NCBI GenBank assembly: GCA_004558305.1
Contig: SFDG01000005.1
Span: 1-60,702 of the forward strand
Reading direction: 5' to 3'
DNA from: Phocaeicola plebeius
GTDB taxonomy: Bacteria; Bacteroidota; Bacteroidia; Bacteroidales; Bacteroidaceae
DNA length: 60,702 nt
Below, piece by piece: positions 18,677 through 26,738 of the stretch; position 1 is the first letter of the stretch, and each line of letters starts with the position of its first letter. The position numbers and the translations under genes are program-made. The notes below the pieces were generated by a model. The model searched no databases. It was given only the letters and a program-made list of their open reading frames with translations, and had not been told where the DNA came from.

Positions 18677-20629
18677 TCATGAATTCATGCTCATCAGGAA
18701 CTCTTCGTTGTCCTTGCACTTCTCCAGCCGCTCTTTCGTAAAGTCCATGGCCTCGATGGGGTTCATGTCGCTCAGGTACTTGCGCAGAATCCACATCCGG
18801 TCGAGCGTAGTTCTGTCCAGCAGCAGGTCGTCGCGACGGGTGCTCGAAGCGATGATGTTCACTGCCGGGAAAATGCGCTTGTTGCTCAGGTTGCGGTCCA
18901 GCTGCAGTTCCATGTTGCCGGTTCCCTTGAACTCTTCGAAAATGACTTCGTCCATCTTCGAACCCGTGTCAATCAAGGCCGTAGCGATGATGGTCAGCGA
19001 GCCTCCGCCTTCGATGTTGCGGGCCGCGCCGAAGAACCGCTTGGGCTTGTGCAGGGCATTGGCGTCCACACCTCCCGAAAGCACCTTGCCCGATGCCGGC
19101 GATACGGTGTTGTAGGCGCGAGCCAGGCGGGTAATCGAGTCGAGGAAAATCACCACATCGTGTCCGCATTCTACCATGCGCTTGGCTTTTTCCAAAACAA
19201 TGCCGGCAATCTTCACGTGGCGTTCGGCCGGTTCGTCGAAGGTCGAGGCAATGACTTCGGCCTTTACGCTGCGGGCCATGTCGGTCACTTCTTCCGGACG
19301 CTCGTCGATGAGCAGCATAATCATGTAGACTTCAGGATGGTTGGCGGCAATGGCATTGGCGATGTCCTTCATCAGGATGGTCTTACCCGTCTTGGGCTGT
19401 GCCACGATCAAGGCACGCTGGCCCTTGCCGATAGGGGCGAACAGGTCGACTACGCGGGCAGACAGGTTGTCGTCGTAACCCTTGCACAACCGGAATTTCT
19501 CGTCGGGGAAAAGAGGAGTCAGATGGTCGAACGGCACGCGGTCTCTTACCAGGGTGGGGTCCAGTCCGTTGATCTTCGATACCTTCACCAGCGGGAAGTA
19601 CTTTTCGCCTTCCTTCGGCGGACGGATGGTACCGTCTACGACATCGCCTGTCTTCAGGCCAAACAGCTTGACCTGTGTCTGCGATACGTAGATGTCGTCG
19701 GGTGAAGAAAGATAGTTGTAGTCGGACGAGCGGAGGAATCCGTAACCGTCGGGCATGATTTCCAGTACACCGGTACCTTGCAGGATATCATCGAATTCGT
19801 AGGGCTTTTCCACCGGTTGCTTGGGTTCCTGCTCCACGTTTTCAGAGGCCGTGGCAGCATTTTCGTCGGCCGTTTCCTTCTGTGCGGCATAGTTGGCCTG
19901 TTGCTTGTTGTTGCGGTTGTTCTGGAAACGTTGTTGGCGGTTATTCTGATTGTTCTGGAAGCGTTGCTGCCGATTGTTTTCCTTGTTGTTTTCGGCCGGT
20001 TGCTGCACCGGTGCTTCTACCTTGGTAGCTTCGAATTTGCCCAGCAGTTCCGAGGGGATTTCCATTTTTTCCGAGGGGAGGTCCTCGATGGGGATAAAGT
20101 CATCGCCCGTGTTCAAGGGTGGAAGAGGTTCTTGGTCTTCCTGCGGTGCCGGTACTTCTACTGGCGTTTCAGGGGCATTCTCTGCCGCAGGCTCTTGCGG
20201 GGCGGCCGCCTTTTCCTGATGTGCCTTGTTTTTCGACCCCGGTTTGCGGCCCCGCTTGGCTTTAGGCTTTTCAGCCGGAGTGGTCTCAGCTGCCGGTTGG
20301 GCAGTTCCTTCGGCCGTTTCGCCTTCTTCGGCATTGGCGGCTGCGGCCTGCGGCTGATTGTTATCCAGTTTTTGGGCCTTGTCCTTTGTGGCCGTGTACA
20401 CCTTGTCGCCTTCTTTCTTTACGCTGATGCGCGAACGCTTGCGACCTGGGTTGTCGTTCTGTTTTCCCGAAGCTGATTTTTTGGCGGCTTCGGCAATGGC
20501 CTGTTCGTCCAGAATGCGGTAAACCAGGGCCTCCTTGGTCAGCTCGCTGGTTTGGTTGAGACCCAACTCTTTGGCAATCTCCTGCAATTCAGGCAAATCC
20601 TTGTCGTTTAATTGAATAATGTTATACAT
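18677..20629 (-). CDS. rho: Transcription termination factor Rho with a large disordered insert
   Basis: This 650-residue RNA-dependent ATPase releases RNA polymerase at Rho-dependent ends; E. coli Rho has 419 residues. Residues 1-50 are the usual N-terminal helical domain (LPELQEIAKELGLNQTSELTK). About residues 50-275 form a low-complexity insert of K/R/E/P/A and then Q/N/R, with a near-perfect tandem RQQRFQNN(Q/R)NN at 220-241. The RNA-binding cold-shock-like domain (EIMPDGYGFLRSSDYNY) and the ATPase core (GKGQRALIVAQPKTGKT) follow and look intact. Such inserts are normal for Bacteroides Rho. A promoter box sits about 204 nt upstream, leaving a long leader where Rho might regulate itself. 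Confidence 0.96.
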   Translation of the reverse strand: MYNIIQLNDKDLPELQEIAKELGLNQTSELTKEALVYRILDEQAIAEAAKKSASGKQNDNPGRKRSRISVKKEGDKVYTATKDKAQKLDNNQPQAAAANAEEGETAEGTAQPAAETTPAEKPKAKRGRKPGSKNKAHQEKAAAPQEPAAENAPETPVEVPAPQEDQEPLPPLNTGDDFIPIEDLPSEKMEIPSELLGKFEATKVEAPVQQPAENNKENNRQQRFQNNQNNRQQRFQNNRNNKQQANYAAQKETADENAATASENVEQEPKQPVEKPYEFDDILQGTGVLEIMPDGYGFLRSSDYNYLSSPDDIYVSQTQVKLFGLKTGDVVDGTIRPPKEGEKYFPLVKVSKINGLDPTLVRDRVPFDHLTPLFPDEKFRLCKGYDDNLSARVVDLFAPIGKGQRALIVAQPKTGKTILMKDIANAIAANHPEVYMIMLLIDERPEEVTDMARSVKAEVIASTFDEPAERHVKIAGIVLEKAKRMVECGHDVVIFLDSITRLARAYNTVSPASGKVLSGGVDANALHKPKRFFGAARNIEGGGSLTIIATALIDTGSKMDEVIFEEFKGTGNMELQLDRNLSNKRIFPAVNIIASSTRRDDLLLDRTTLDRMWILRKYLSDMNPIEAMDFTKERLEKCKDNEEFLMSMNS

Positions 20630-20832
20630 ATAGTATAGGGTGTAATTGAATTAGGGCAACCAAGAAAGAAAGGAAGGCAGGTCATGCCACACGTAAAGAC
20701 GGAGACCGCTTGTTGTGGTTTCCTTGATTGCTGTTATAAAATGATAGTTTTATTATATTTTCTGTCTCTAATCTACTAAAAAACATGTTTGGGATAAAGA
20801 TGAATGCTGCTCTTTATTTCCCAAGTGCAATG

Positions 20833-20840
20833 CAAAGATA
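20833..20840 (-). promoter_or_regulatory. rho promoter, -7 box
   Basis: The minus strand reads TATCTTTG, a perfect TAnnTTTG match. The leader to the rho ATG is about 200 nt. It holds no ORF I would trust, and no riboswitch class was recognised in it. Confidence 0.5.
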
Positions 20841-20882
20841 GAAACTTTTCTTGAAATATCCTATTCTTTGGAATATTTTTTC

Positions 20883-20890
20883 TATTTTTG
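20883..20890 (+). promoter_or_regulatory. ridA operon promoter, -7 box
   Basis: TATTTTTG matches TAnnTTTG exactly, 35 nt before the ridA ATG and 42 nt from the divergent rho box. Confidence 0.55.
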
Positions 20891-20925
20891 CCCCACTAAA
20901 CCATCTTAATTAATTTGACAAAGAC

Positions 20926-21303
20926 ATGAAGAAAGTGATTTTTACAGAGAAGGCTCCTGCAGCCATCGGCCCTTACAGTCAGGCCATTGAAGTGAACGGT
21001 ATGGTGTTCTTGTCCGGCCAGATTCCGGTGAATCCCGCTACCGGTGAGTTTGTGGAAGGCGGTATTGCCGAGCAGACGGCGCGTGTTTTCGAGAATATCC
21101 GCAATGTGCTGGCCGAAGCCGGACTGACCATGGACCATGTTGTCAAGACCACGGTGTTCCTGGCCGACATGTCGCTTTTCGCTGAAATGAACGGTGTCTA
21201 TGCCCAGTATTTCCAGGGTGCTTTCCCTGCCCGCTCGGCTGTGGCTGTCAAGGCATTGCCGAAGGGTGCATTGGTGGAAATCGAGTGTATTGCTGTCCGA
21301 TAA
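20926..21303 (+). CDS. ridA: RidA family enamine/imine deaminase
   Basis: This 125-residue protein of the YjgF/YER057c/UK114 family hydrolyses reactive 2-aminoacrylate and related enamines made by PLP enzymes. The ends are typical: TEKAPAAIGPYSQAIEVNG at the start, then PARSAVAV with the substrate-binding arginine, and VEIECIAVR at the end with the conserved glutamate. The length is exact for the family. It is the first gene of a four-gene run with a glyoxalase-like protein, a DUF3805/DUF3806 protein and an ABC-F protein. Confidence 0.95.
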   Translation: MKKVIFTEKAPAAIGPYSQAIEVNGMVFLSGQIPVNPATGEFVEGGIAEQTARVFENIRNVLAEAGLTMDHVVKTTVFLADMSLFAEMNGVYAQYFQGAFPARSAVAVKALPKGALVEIECIAVR

Positions 21304-21319
21304 ACAGGAGATGCCGACT

Positions 21320-21697
21320 ATGGAAATAAAAGGAAGATTCGACCATTTCAACGTGAATGTGACCGACCTGGACCGCAGCCTGCGCTTTTATGAAAAGGCG
21401 CTGGGATTGCGGGAGGTGGGCCGCAAGGAAGCTGCCGACGGCTCTTTCATCCTGGCCTATCTGGGCGACCAGACCACCGGTTTCCGTCTGGAACTGACCT
21501 GGCTGCGCGACCATCCCCAGCCGTATGAACTGGGCGAGAACGAGAGTCACCTTTGCGTGCGGGTGGAGGGCGACTACGAGGAAGCCCGCCGTTTCCACAA
21601 GGAAATGGGATGTGTCTGCTTCGAGAACGAACAGATGGGGTTATACTTTATCAATGATCCCGATGATTATTGGATTGAAGTCCTGCCTGTCAAGTAA
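21320..21697 (+). CDS. VOC-family protein, glyoxalase I-like
   Basis: This 125-residue vicinal-oxygen-chelate protein is close in layout to lactoylglutathione lyase, which detoxifies methylglyoxal. The four metal ligands expected of glyoxalase I are in place: H9 (RFDHFNVNV), E58 (FRLELTW), H77 (ESHLCVRV) and E120 (YWIEVLPVK). I chose ATG 21320 because AGGAG at 21306-21310 is 9 nt away from it. The in-frame ATG at 21311 directly abuts that site and would only add MPT. It lies 16 nt after ridA. Bacteroides species generally lack glutathione, so the true thiol cofactor or substrate is open. Confidence 0.85.
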   Translation: MEIKGRFDHFNVNVTDLDRSLRFYEKALGLREVGRKEAADGSFILAYLGDQTTGFRLELTWLRDHPQPYELGENESHLCVRVEGDYEEARRFHKEMGCVCFENEQMGLYFINDPDDYWIEVLPVK

Positions 21698-21715
21698 ACT
21701 ACAAACGCATAGCTT

Positions 21716-22537
21716 ATGAGGAAATACATTTCTCCAGGTGCTTGGTTCTCGGTGGAGTACCCGGATGCCTGGCGCGAATTTGAAGATACGGAAGACTGCT
21801 TCCTCTTTTACAATCCCGACAAGTGGACGGGCAACTTCCGCATTTCGGCTTATCGGGGAGGTATGAAGGATTATGCCTACCGCTGTCTGGAGGGGGAACT
21901 CCAGACGACGCCCGGTGCACGGCGGGTCAAGGTGGGGACATGGGACTGTGTCTATTCGAAAGAGAATTTCCAGGAAAACAATGTCTGGTACACGAGCCAT
22001 TTCTGGCTGACCGGTCAGGCGGAGGTGTCCGTGGAATGTTCGTTTACGACGATGAAAGGCGAGAGTCCGCGTCCCGGAGAGGAAATCGTACGTTCCCTGC
22101 GTGTCCGTGCCCAGGGGGAGCGGTGGCCCAAGGAGGTCATCCCGGTCCGTGTCTTGGAAATCAATGCCATCAACGAGGCGTACGATTGGGCGGTGTCGAC
22201 CATCAAGAAGCAGCTCACGAAAGACTTCACCGCTGTGGAGGCAGATATCGACAGCATCCAGCGGGTGATGGACAGCGGCAAGTTTTCCTCGTCACAGCGC
22301 AGTGCATGGGAAAGCTTCGGCTTTGCTTTCGGTGCCATTCTGGTCAATGAGATGGATGGCATGGAGTGGGTGACGGTGATTGATGGCGACCGCGAGTATG
22401 CGGCCCTTCGTTTCGCGGATACACCCGTGATGGTCTGTCCGGCCGCACTGGTCTGGGACAAGGTGGGGAAAGGCAAGTCGTGTAGTCTGCGGGCCGAGTA
22501 CGAACACATCCGTCAGGAAGTAGAGTCCACTCTCTAA
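21716..22537 (+). CDS. DUF3805/DUF3806 domain protein
   Basis: This is a 273-residue protein without signal peptide or membrane segment. The first 140 residues (ISPGAWFSVEYPDAWREFED) look like DUF3805. The second part, from about 145 (INAINEAYDWAVSTIKKQL to LRAEYEHIRQEVEST), looks like DUF3806. Both families are of unknown function and common in Bacteroides; I assign them from memory of their pattern. It starts 18 nt after the glyoxalase-like gene and ends 13 nt before the ABC-F gene, so it belongs to the ridA operon. No catalytic residues are evident. Confidence 0.7.
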   Translation: MRKYISPGAWFSVEYPDAWREFEDTEDCFLFYNPDKWTGNFRISAYRGGMKDYAYRCLEGELQTTPGARRVKVGTWDCVYSKENFQENNVWYTSHFWLTGQAEVSVECSFTTMKGESPRPGEEIVRSLRVRAQGERWPKEVIPVRVLEINAINEAYDWAVSTIKKQLTKDFTAVEADIDSIQRVMDSGKFSSSQRSAWESFGFAFGAILVNEMDGMEWVTVIDGDREYAALRFADTPVMVCPAALVWDKVGKGKSCSLRAEYEHIRQEVESTL

Positions 22538-22550
22538 TGCAATTGCGGTT

Positions 22551-24419
22551 ATGGTAGTCTATTTACAAGTGGAAGAACTCACCAAGTCGTTCGGCGACTT
22601 GGTGCTGTTCGACAAGATTTCTTTCGGAATCGCACAGGGTCAACGGGTGGGACTCATCGCCAAGAATGGCACGGGTAAGACCACCTTGCTGAATATCCTG
22701 GCCGGACGAGAGGGGTACGATGCCGGACGCATCACCTTCCGCCGCGATTTGCGGGTAGGGTATCTGGAACAGGCTCCGCATTACCCGGAGCAGCTGACGG
22801 TGCTGGAGGCTTGTTTTTACCACGGCAATTCGGTGGTGGACCTGATCCGCGAGTACGAGCAGTGCATGGAGACCGAGGGGAACCCGGGACTGGACGACCT
22901 GCTGGAGCGGATGGAACATGCCAAGGCATGGGACTATGAGCGACGGGCCAAGCAGGTTCTTTCCCAACTGAAGATTCGTGATTTTGACCAGCCGGTGGGG
23001 CAACTCTCCGGCGGCCAGCTGAAACGGGTGGCCTTGGCCAACGTGCTCATCAACGAACCGGACTTGCTTATCCTGGACGAGCCGACCAACCACCTTGATC
23101 TCGACATGACCGAATGGCTGGAGGGATATTTGGGCAGGGGCAACCTGAGTCTGCTCATGGTGACGCACGACCGTTATTTTCTCGACCGGGTGTGTTCCGA
23201 AATCTTGGAATTGGACCGCCAAGGGGTTTATTCCTATAAAGGAAACTATGCCTATTACTTGCAGAAGCGTCAGGAACGCATCGAGGCCACGAATGCCGAG
23301 ATTGCCCGTGCCAACAATTTGTACCGTACCGAACTGGAGTGGATGCGCCGGATGCCTCAGGCCCGCGGCCACAAGGCCCGCTATCGCGAGGAGGCCTTCT
23401 ACGAACTGGAGAAGGTGGCGAAGCAACGGCTGTATGACAAGAGTGTGAAGCTCGATGTGAAGGCAGCGTATATTGGCTCGAAGATTTTCGAGGCCGACCA
23501 TCTCTGCAAGCGTTTCGGTGACCGGGTTCTCCTCGATGACTTTTCCTATATCTTCTCCCGCTACGAGAAGATGGGCATTGTGGGAGACAATGGTACCGGG
23601 AAGTCCACCTTCCTGAAACTGCTGATGGGGCTGGAGCAGCCGGACAGCGGTACGCTGGACATCGGCGAGACGGTCCGTTTCGGTTACTATTCGCAGGAAG
23701 GACTGCAGTTTGACGAACAGATGAAGGTCATCGATGTGGTGGCCGACATTGCCGAAGTCATCGAGCTGGGCGATGGCCGCCGCCTCACTGCCAGCCAGTT
23801 CCTGCAGCATTTCCTGTTCTCGCCGGAAACGCAGCACAGCTATGTCTACAAGCTCAGTGGGGGCGAACGCCGCCGATTGTACCTCTGCTCTGTGCTGATG
23901 CGCAACCCCAACTTCCTGGTGCTGGACGAGCCGACCAACGACTTGGACATCGTCACGTTGCAGGTGCTGGAGGAATACCTGCAGGCGTTTAAGGGCTGTG
24001 TCATTGTGGTCAGCCACGACCGCTATTTCATGGACAAGGTGGTCGATCATCTCTTGGTGTTCAAGGGACAGGGCGACATCCGTGACTTCCCCGGCAACTA
24101 TTCCGACTATCGGGATTGGAAGCAGGAGAAGGAGGAGCACGAGCGACAGGAGTCGAAACCTCGCGAGGAGAAGAAGCCGCTCCGTACCCGTACGAACGAG
24201 AAGCGTCGTCTGACGTTCAAGGAACGGCGAGAGATGGAGCAGCTGGAGCAGGATATTGCCGCTCTGGAAACGGAAAAGAAGCAGATAGAGGAAGCCTTGT
24301 GTAGCGGCGCGCTCAGTGTGGACGAGCTGACGGAGAAATCCAAGCGGCTGCCGCTGCTGAACGACGAGCTGGACGAAAAATCCATGCGCTGGCTGGAACT
24401 GAGCGAAGTGGAAGGATAG
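22551..24419 (+). CDS. uup: ABC-F ATPase, Uup-like
   Basis: This 622-residue cytoplasmic protein has two ABC ATPase domains and no membrane segments, typical of ABC-F proteins that act on ribosomes. Domain 1 has AKNGTGKTTLLNIL, LSGGQLKRVALA and LLILDEPTNHLDL. Domain 2 has GDNGTGKSTFLKLL, LSGGERRRLYLC and FLVLDEPTNDLDI, so both sites look active. The linker (about 235-310) is charged and helical. The C-terminal coiled coil (RLTFKERREMEQLEQDIAALE onward) is the Uup mark; in E. coli Uup this region binds DNA. It is the last gene of the ridA operon. Confidence 0.92.
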   Translation: MVVYLQVEELTKSFGDLVLFDKISFGIAQGQRVGLIAKNGTGKTTLLNILAGREGYDAGRITFRRDLRVGYLEQAPHYPEQLTVLEACFYHGNSVVDLIREYEQCMETEGNPGLDDLLERMEHAKAWDYERRAKQVLSQLKIRDFDQPVGQLSGGQLKRVALANVLINEPDLLILDEPTNHLDLDMTEWLEGYLGRGNLSLLMVTHDRYFLDRVCSEILELDRQGVYSYKGNYAYYLQKRQERIEATNAEIARANNLYRTELEWMRRMPQARGHKARYREEAFYELEKVAKQRLYDKSVKLDVKAAYIGSKIFEADHLCKRFGDRVLLDDFSYIFSRYEKMGIVGDNGTGKSTFLKLLMGLEQPDSGTLDIGETVRFGYYSQEGLQFDEQMKVIDVVADIAEVIELGDGRRLTASQFLQHFLFSPETQHSYVYKLSGGERRRLYLCSVLMRNPNFLVLDEPTNDLDIVTLQVLEEYLQAFKGCVIVVSHDRYFMDKVVDHLLVFKGQGDIRDFPGNYSDYRDWKQEKEEHERQESKPREEKKPLRTRTNEKRRLTFKERREMEQLEQDIAALETEKKQIEEALCSGALSVDELTEKSKRLPLLNDELDEKSMRWLELSEVEG

Positions 24420-24500
24420 GTGTCCTTTCCCTCTGTCACCGCTTGTCCGTATCTCTGTCAATAGGCGGACTTGATTCCCTGTGATTAGTCATCTGTATAA

Positions 24501-24592
24501 GTATCAACGTAGGTTATGCGATGTTGTGACCTACGTTGATATATATCGTGACCTTTGTTGCGATATCGCTCGACCTACGTTGCGCGATATGC
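24501..24592. repeat. Short repeat cluster: one inverted and three direct 22-nt units
   Basis: The motif ACCTACGTTG with GTG/TCG before it and GATAT after it occurs in direct orientation at 24525-24546, 24547-24566 (degenerate, ACCTTTGTTG) and 24569-24590. It occurs in reverse orientation at 24501-24521 (TATCAACGTAGGTTATGCGAT). The first two units can pair into a hairpin. The same one-inverted, three-direct layout, with a different sequence, appears after secA at 48479-48577. Confidence 0.7.
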
Positions 24593-24619
24593 CGAAAGGC
24601 CTTCGGCAGGGCTGACGCA

Positions 24620-24905
24620 TTACTTATCATTCTCTCCCTCAGCTTGTTCTTTGTCTGTATCTGGTCCTTTCCACTCCGCATCCAATAACTCTTTAAGGAA
24701 ACCAATATTCCATCCGGCTTTCTAGCGTTTGAGCTTCAGGCTTGCCTTGTAAGGGTTGTTCTTCAGCTGTGCCAGGGCAATCTTTCTGATGAGCGAAAAG
24801 TTTCGGGCAGCATTCTTCTTCTTCCGCTGGCTGTCCTCGTTGAAGGTGACGTCCAGCTGCCAGTGCAGGTTGTTCTCGATGCTCCAGTGCGTGTGGGTGT
24901 GTCAA
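24620..24905 (-). pseudogene. C-terminal remnant of an ISAs1-family transposase
   Basis: Translating the minus strand gives THWSIENNLHWQLDVTF, then NEDSQRKKKNAARNFSLI and the run ending LKLKR, the characteristic C-terminal end of ISAs1/H-repeat DDE transposases (HWxIEN is the glutamate-bearing motif). An in-frame TAG at 24722-24724 interrupts it. The same frame continues KAGWNIGFLKELLDAEW to TAA at 24620-24622, which still resembles the family end. Roughly 300 residues of N-terminal sequence, the first catalytic aspartates and the terminal repeats are missing, so it is dead. The upstream end is cut at a GTGTGTCAAAA sequence. Confidence 0.85.
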
Positions 24906-24937
24906 AATTCAAGGTGCCTATTATATTGTCGTTTTTC

Positions 24938-25018
24938 ACTACCAATGACGAAAACCGTAGGGGCAGACCTATGTGTCTGCCCTGACACATTCACCTCGGT
25001 ATTCCGGGCGGATAAAAC
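24938..25018. repeat. Partial copy of the dispersed palindromic repeat
   Basis: ACTACCAATGACGAAAACCG is followed by GTAGGGGCAGACCTATGTGTCTGCCC and CACCTCGGTATTCCGGGCGGA (written here in pieces shorter than the full run), matching the first two thirds of the copy at 26543-26687. The second GGTCCGCCCC arm is missing, so this copy is broken. Confidence 0.75.
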
Positions 25019-25108
25019 GAATAAGGTGGGTGATGATGCAATGGTGGGGGGGTAGCCGAAAGTTCTATGGGAATGGGGGAAACTGGCAGAGGACTTTAGG
25101 ATTCCTAT

Positions 25109-25158
25109 CCAAGAAGGTGTGTCAAACTTTCGTGTTCCTGTTCAACACACCCTCTTGG
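25109..25158 (-). terminator. Hairpin after fucP
   Basis: The arms CCAAGAAGGTGTGT and ACACACCCTCTTGG are complementary with one G-T pair and extend inward through TCAAAC/GTTCAA. It lies 21 nt past the fucP stop. No T run follows on the minus strand, so its strength as a terminator is uncertain. The GTGTGTCAAA sequence recurs in other gaps of this window. Confidence 0.6.
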
Positions 25159-25179
25159 ATGCTATCGCTATAGCAGTGG

Positions 25180-26487
25180 TTACCGTTTGATGGTACGGTG
25201 TCCGTAGATGCTCACTACGATGAAGCAGATGAGCGGCAGCACGAACGAGATGTTGACGGCAGGGAAGCCGCTGATGGTACCCATGTCGATGATGGAAGCC
25301 TGCATAGGCGGCAGTATCGAACCGCCCAGGATGGCCATTATCAGACCGGCAGCACCGAATTTCGTGTCATCGCCCAAGCCCTTCAGCGCAATACCATAGA
25401 TGGTGGGGAACATCAGCGACATGCAGGCCGATACGCCGACCAGACAGTAGATGCCACAATAGTTCTTGAAGCCGATGACACCCAGCGTGAAGCAGCAGGC
25501 TGCGATGGCCAAGGTCTTCAGCAAGGCTCCCGGATTGAAATATTTCAGCAGGAAGGTGCAGACAAAGCGGCTGGCGCAGAAGATGGTCATGGCGATGATG
25601 TTGTACTTTTGAGAGAGCACTTCCGCTTCCTGTTCTCCCATGCCGTAGGAGGTAAACAAGCGCGTGCCGTACTGGATGATGAAAGTCCAGCACATAATCT
25701 GTGCGCCTACATAGAAGAACTGCGAGATGACACCTTCCCGATAGTTGGCCTTCCGGAAGATACGGCGCAGGGTGGGGAGGAAATCAATCCGTTTGTTTTG
25801 GTCGGTGTAGCTCGGCATCTTCTTCAGACGGATGACGATGAGCATGACGAGGATGACTGCACCGATAATGAGGTAGGGAGTGACCAAAGTATTCAGGTCG
25901 GCATCCCGGATGATTTCAAATTCCTCCTGCGAGAGGGTGGCACGTTCGGCAGTGTCCATGGGGTGCAGGCGGTTCTGGATGAAATTCATGGCCACATACA
26001 TGCCCAGCAGCGACCCCATCGGGTTGAAGGCTTGTGCCATGTTGAGGCGACGGGTAGCCGTTTCCTCCGACCCCATGGAGAGGATGTAGGGATTACAGCT
26101 GGTTTCCAGGAACGACAGTCCGCAGGTGAGGATGAAATAGGCCAGCAGGAAGGGGTAATAGTTGCCCATCTTCATGGCCGGATAGAACAGGAAGGCACCG
26201 AAGGCATACATGCCCAGACCGAGCAGGACACCGGCCTTGTAAGTGTAGCGGCGGATGAACATGGCTGCCGGGAAGGCCATGGCGAAATAGCCTCCGTAGA
26301 AGGCGACCTGTACCAGGGTGCCTTCGGTGACACTCATACGGAAGATTTTCGAGAAGGCCTTCACCATGGGGTTCGTGATATCGTTCGCAAATCCCCACAG
26401 GGCAAAGCAGGAGGTGATAAGAATGAAAGGTACGACGTAACTGATATTGCCGTCGTGCAGGATACGTTGATTCTTGTTGGTGTTCAT
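25180..26487 (-). CDS. fucP: L-fucose:H+ symporter (MFS)
   Basis: This 435-residue major-facilitator protein imports L-fucose with a proton across the inner membrane. About twelve hydrophobic segments are visible. The first contains WGFANDITNPMV, with the Asp that corresponds to the proton-linked D46 of E. coli FucP. The fourth contains SFLETSCNPYI, with the Glu that corresponds to E135. The length fits FucP (438 in E. coli). It is the last of three co-directional fucose genes, 251 nt after fucO, and that gap is filled by a repeat. A fucose assignment is favoured over other hexoses because fucI and fucO adjoin. Confidence 0.93.
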   Translation of the reverse strand: MNTNKNQRILHDGNISYVVPFILITSCFALWGFANDITNPMVKAFSKIFRMSVTEGTLVQVAFYGGYFAMAFPAAMFIRRYTYKAGVLLGLGMYAFGAFLFYPAMKMGNYYPFLLAYFILTCGLSFLETSCNPYILSMGSEETATRRLNMAQAFNPMGSLLGMYVAMNFIQNRLHPMDTAERATLSQEEFEIIRDADLNTLVTPYLIIGAVILVMLIVIRLKKMPSYTDQNKRIDFLPTLRRIFRKANYREGVISQFFYVGAQIMCWTFIIQYGTRLFTSYGMGEQEAEVLSQKYNIIAMTIFCASRFVCTFLLKYFNPGALLKTLAIAACCFTLGVIGFKNYCGIYCLVGVSACMSLMFPTIYGIALKGLGDDTKFGAAGLIMAILGGSILPPMQASIIDMGTISGFPAVNISFVLPLICFIVVSIYGHRTIKR

Positions 26488-26542
26488 GGGGTTATCAAAT
26501 GGTTTGGAAAAACGTACGGGAATGTATCAAAAGTCAATATGC

Positions 26543-26687
26543 CTACCAATGATGAAACTGTAGGGGCAGACCTATGTGTCTGCCCGGAAACATCTACCTC
26601 GGCATTCCGGGCGGACACGCAGGTCCGCCCCTACAATGTCATCATCAAATCATTTCACACAAAGAATAATGGGGATTCAGAATGACA
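26543..26687. repeat. Most complete copy of the dispersed palindromic repeat, between fucO and fucP
   Basis: Two G+C-rich hairpins, TAGGGGCAGACC...GGTCTGCCC-type and GGGCGGACACGCAGGTCCGCCC, are joined by CGGAAACATCTACCTCGGCA. They are followed by ATCATCAAATCATTTCACAC and GATTCAGAATGACA. It matches the reverse complement of 10562-10689 almost throughout. The element is flanked by a degraded TGTATCAAAAG (26524-26534) and TTTTGACACACCC (26711-26723), which could be the two halves of a former terminator stem. Confidence 0.85.
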
Positions 26688-26738
26688 AACAAAATGACAA
26701 GCAATTCTTGTTTTGACACACCCACGGCGATGGATGGT

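Larger units (their letters stand above)
24420..25179. other. Gene-poor gap between uup and fucP: short repeats, transposase remnant, palindromic repeat, hairpin
   Basis: This 760-nt stretch holds no intact gene. In order it contains a 22-nt-unit repeat cluster (24501-24592), a transposase remnant on the minus strand (24620-24905), a partial copy of the dispersed palindromic repeat (24938-25018), about 90 nt with no recognisable content, and a long hairpin (25109-25158) at the 3' end of fucP. It looks like a landing zone where small mobile sequences have accumulated. Confidence 0.75.

Noticed and set aside
20630..20832. Riboswitch or structured element in the rho leader
   Set aside because: I could not find a convincing stem or known riboswitch core in the 200-nt leader.
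24514..24705. 63-codon minus-strand frame starting MVSLKSYWMRSG
   Set aside because: It is out of frame with the transposase remnant, which explains the same DNA better.
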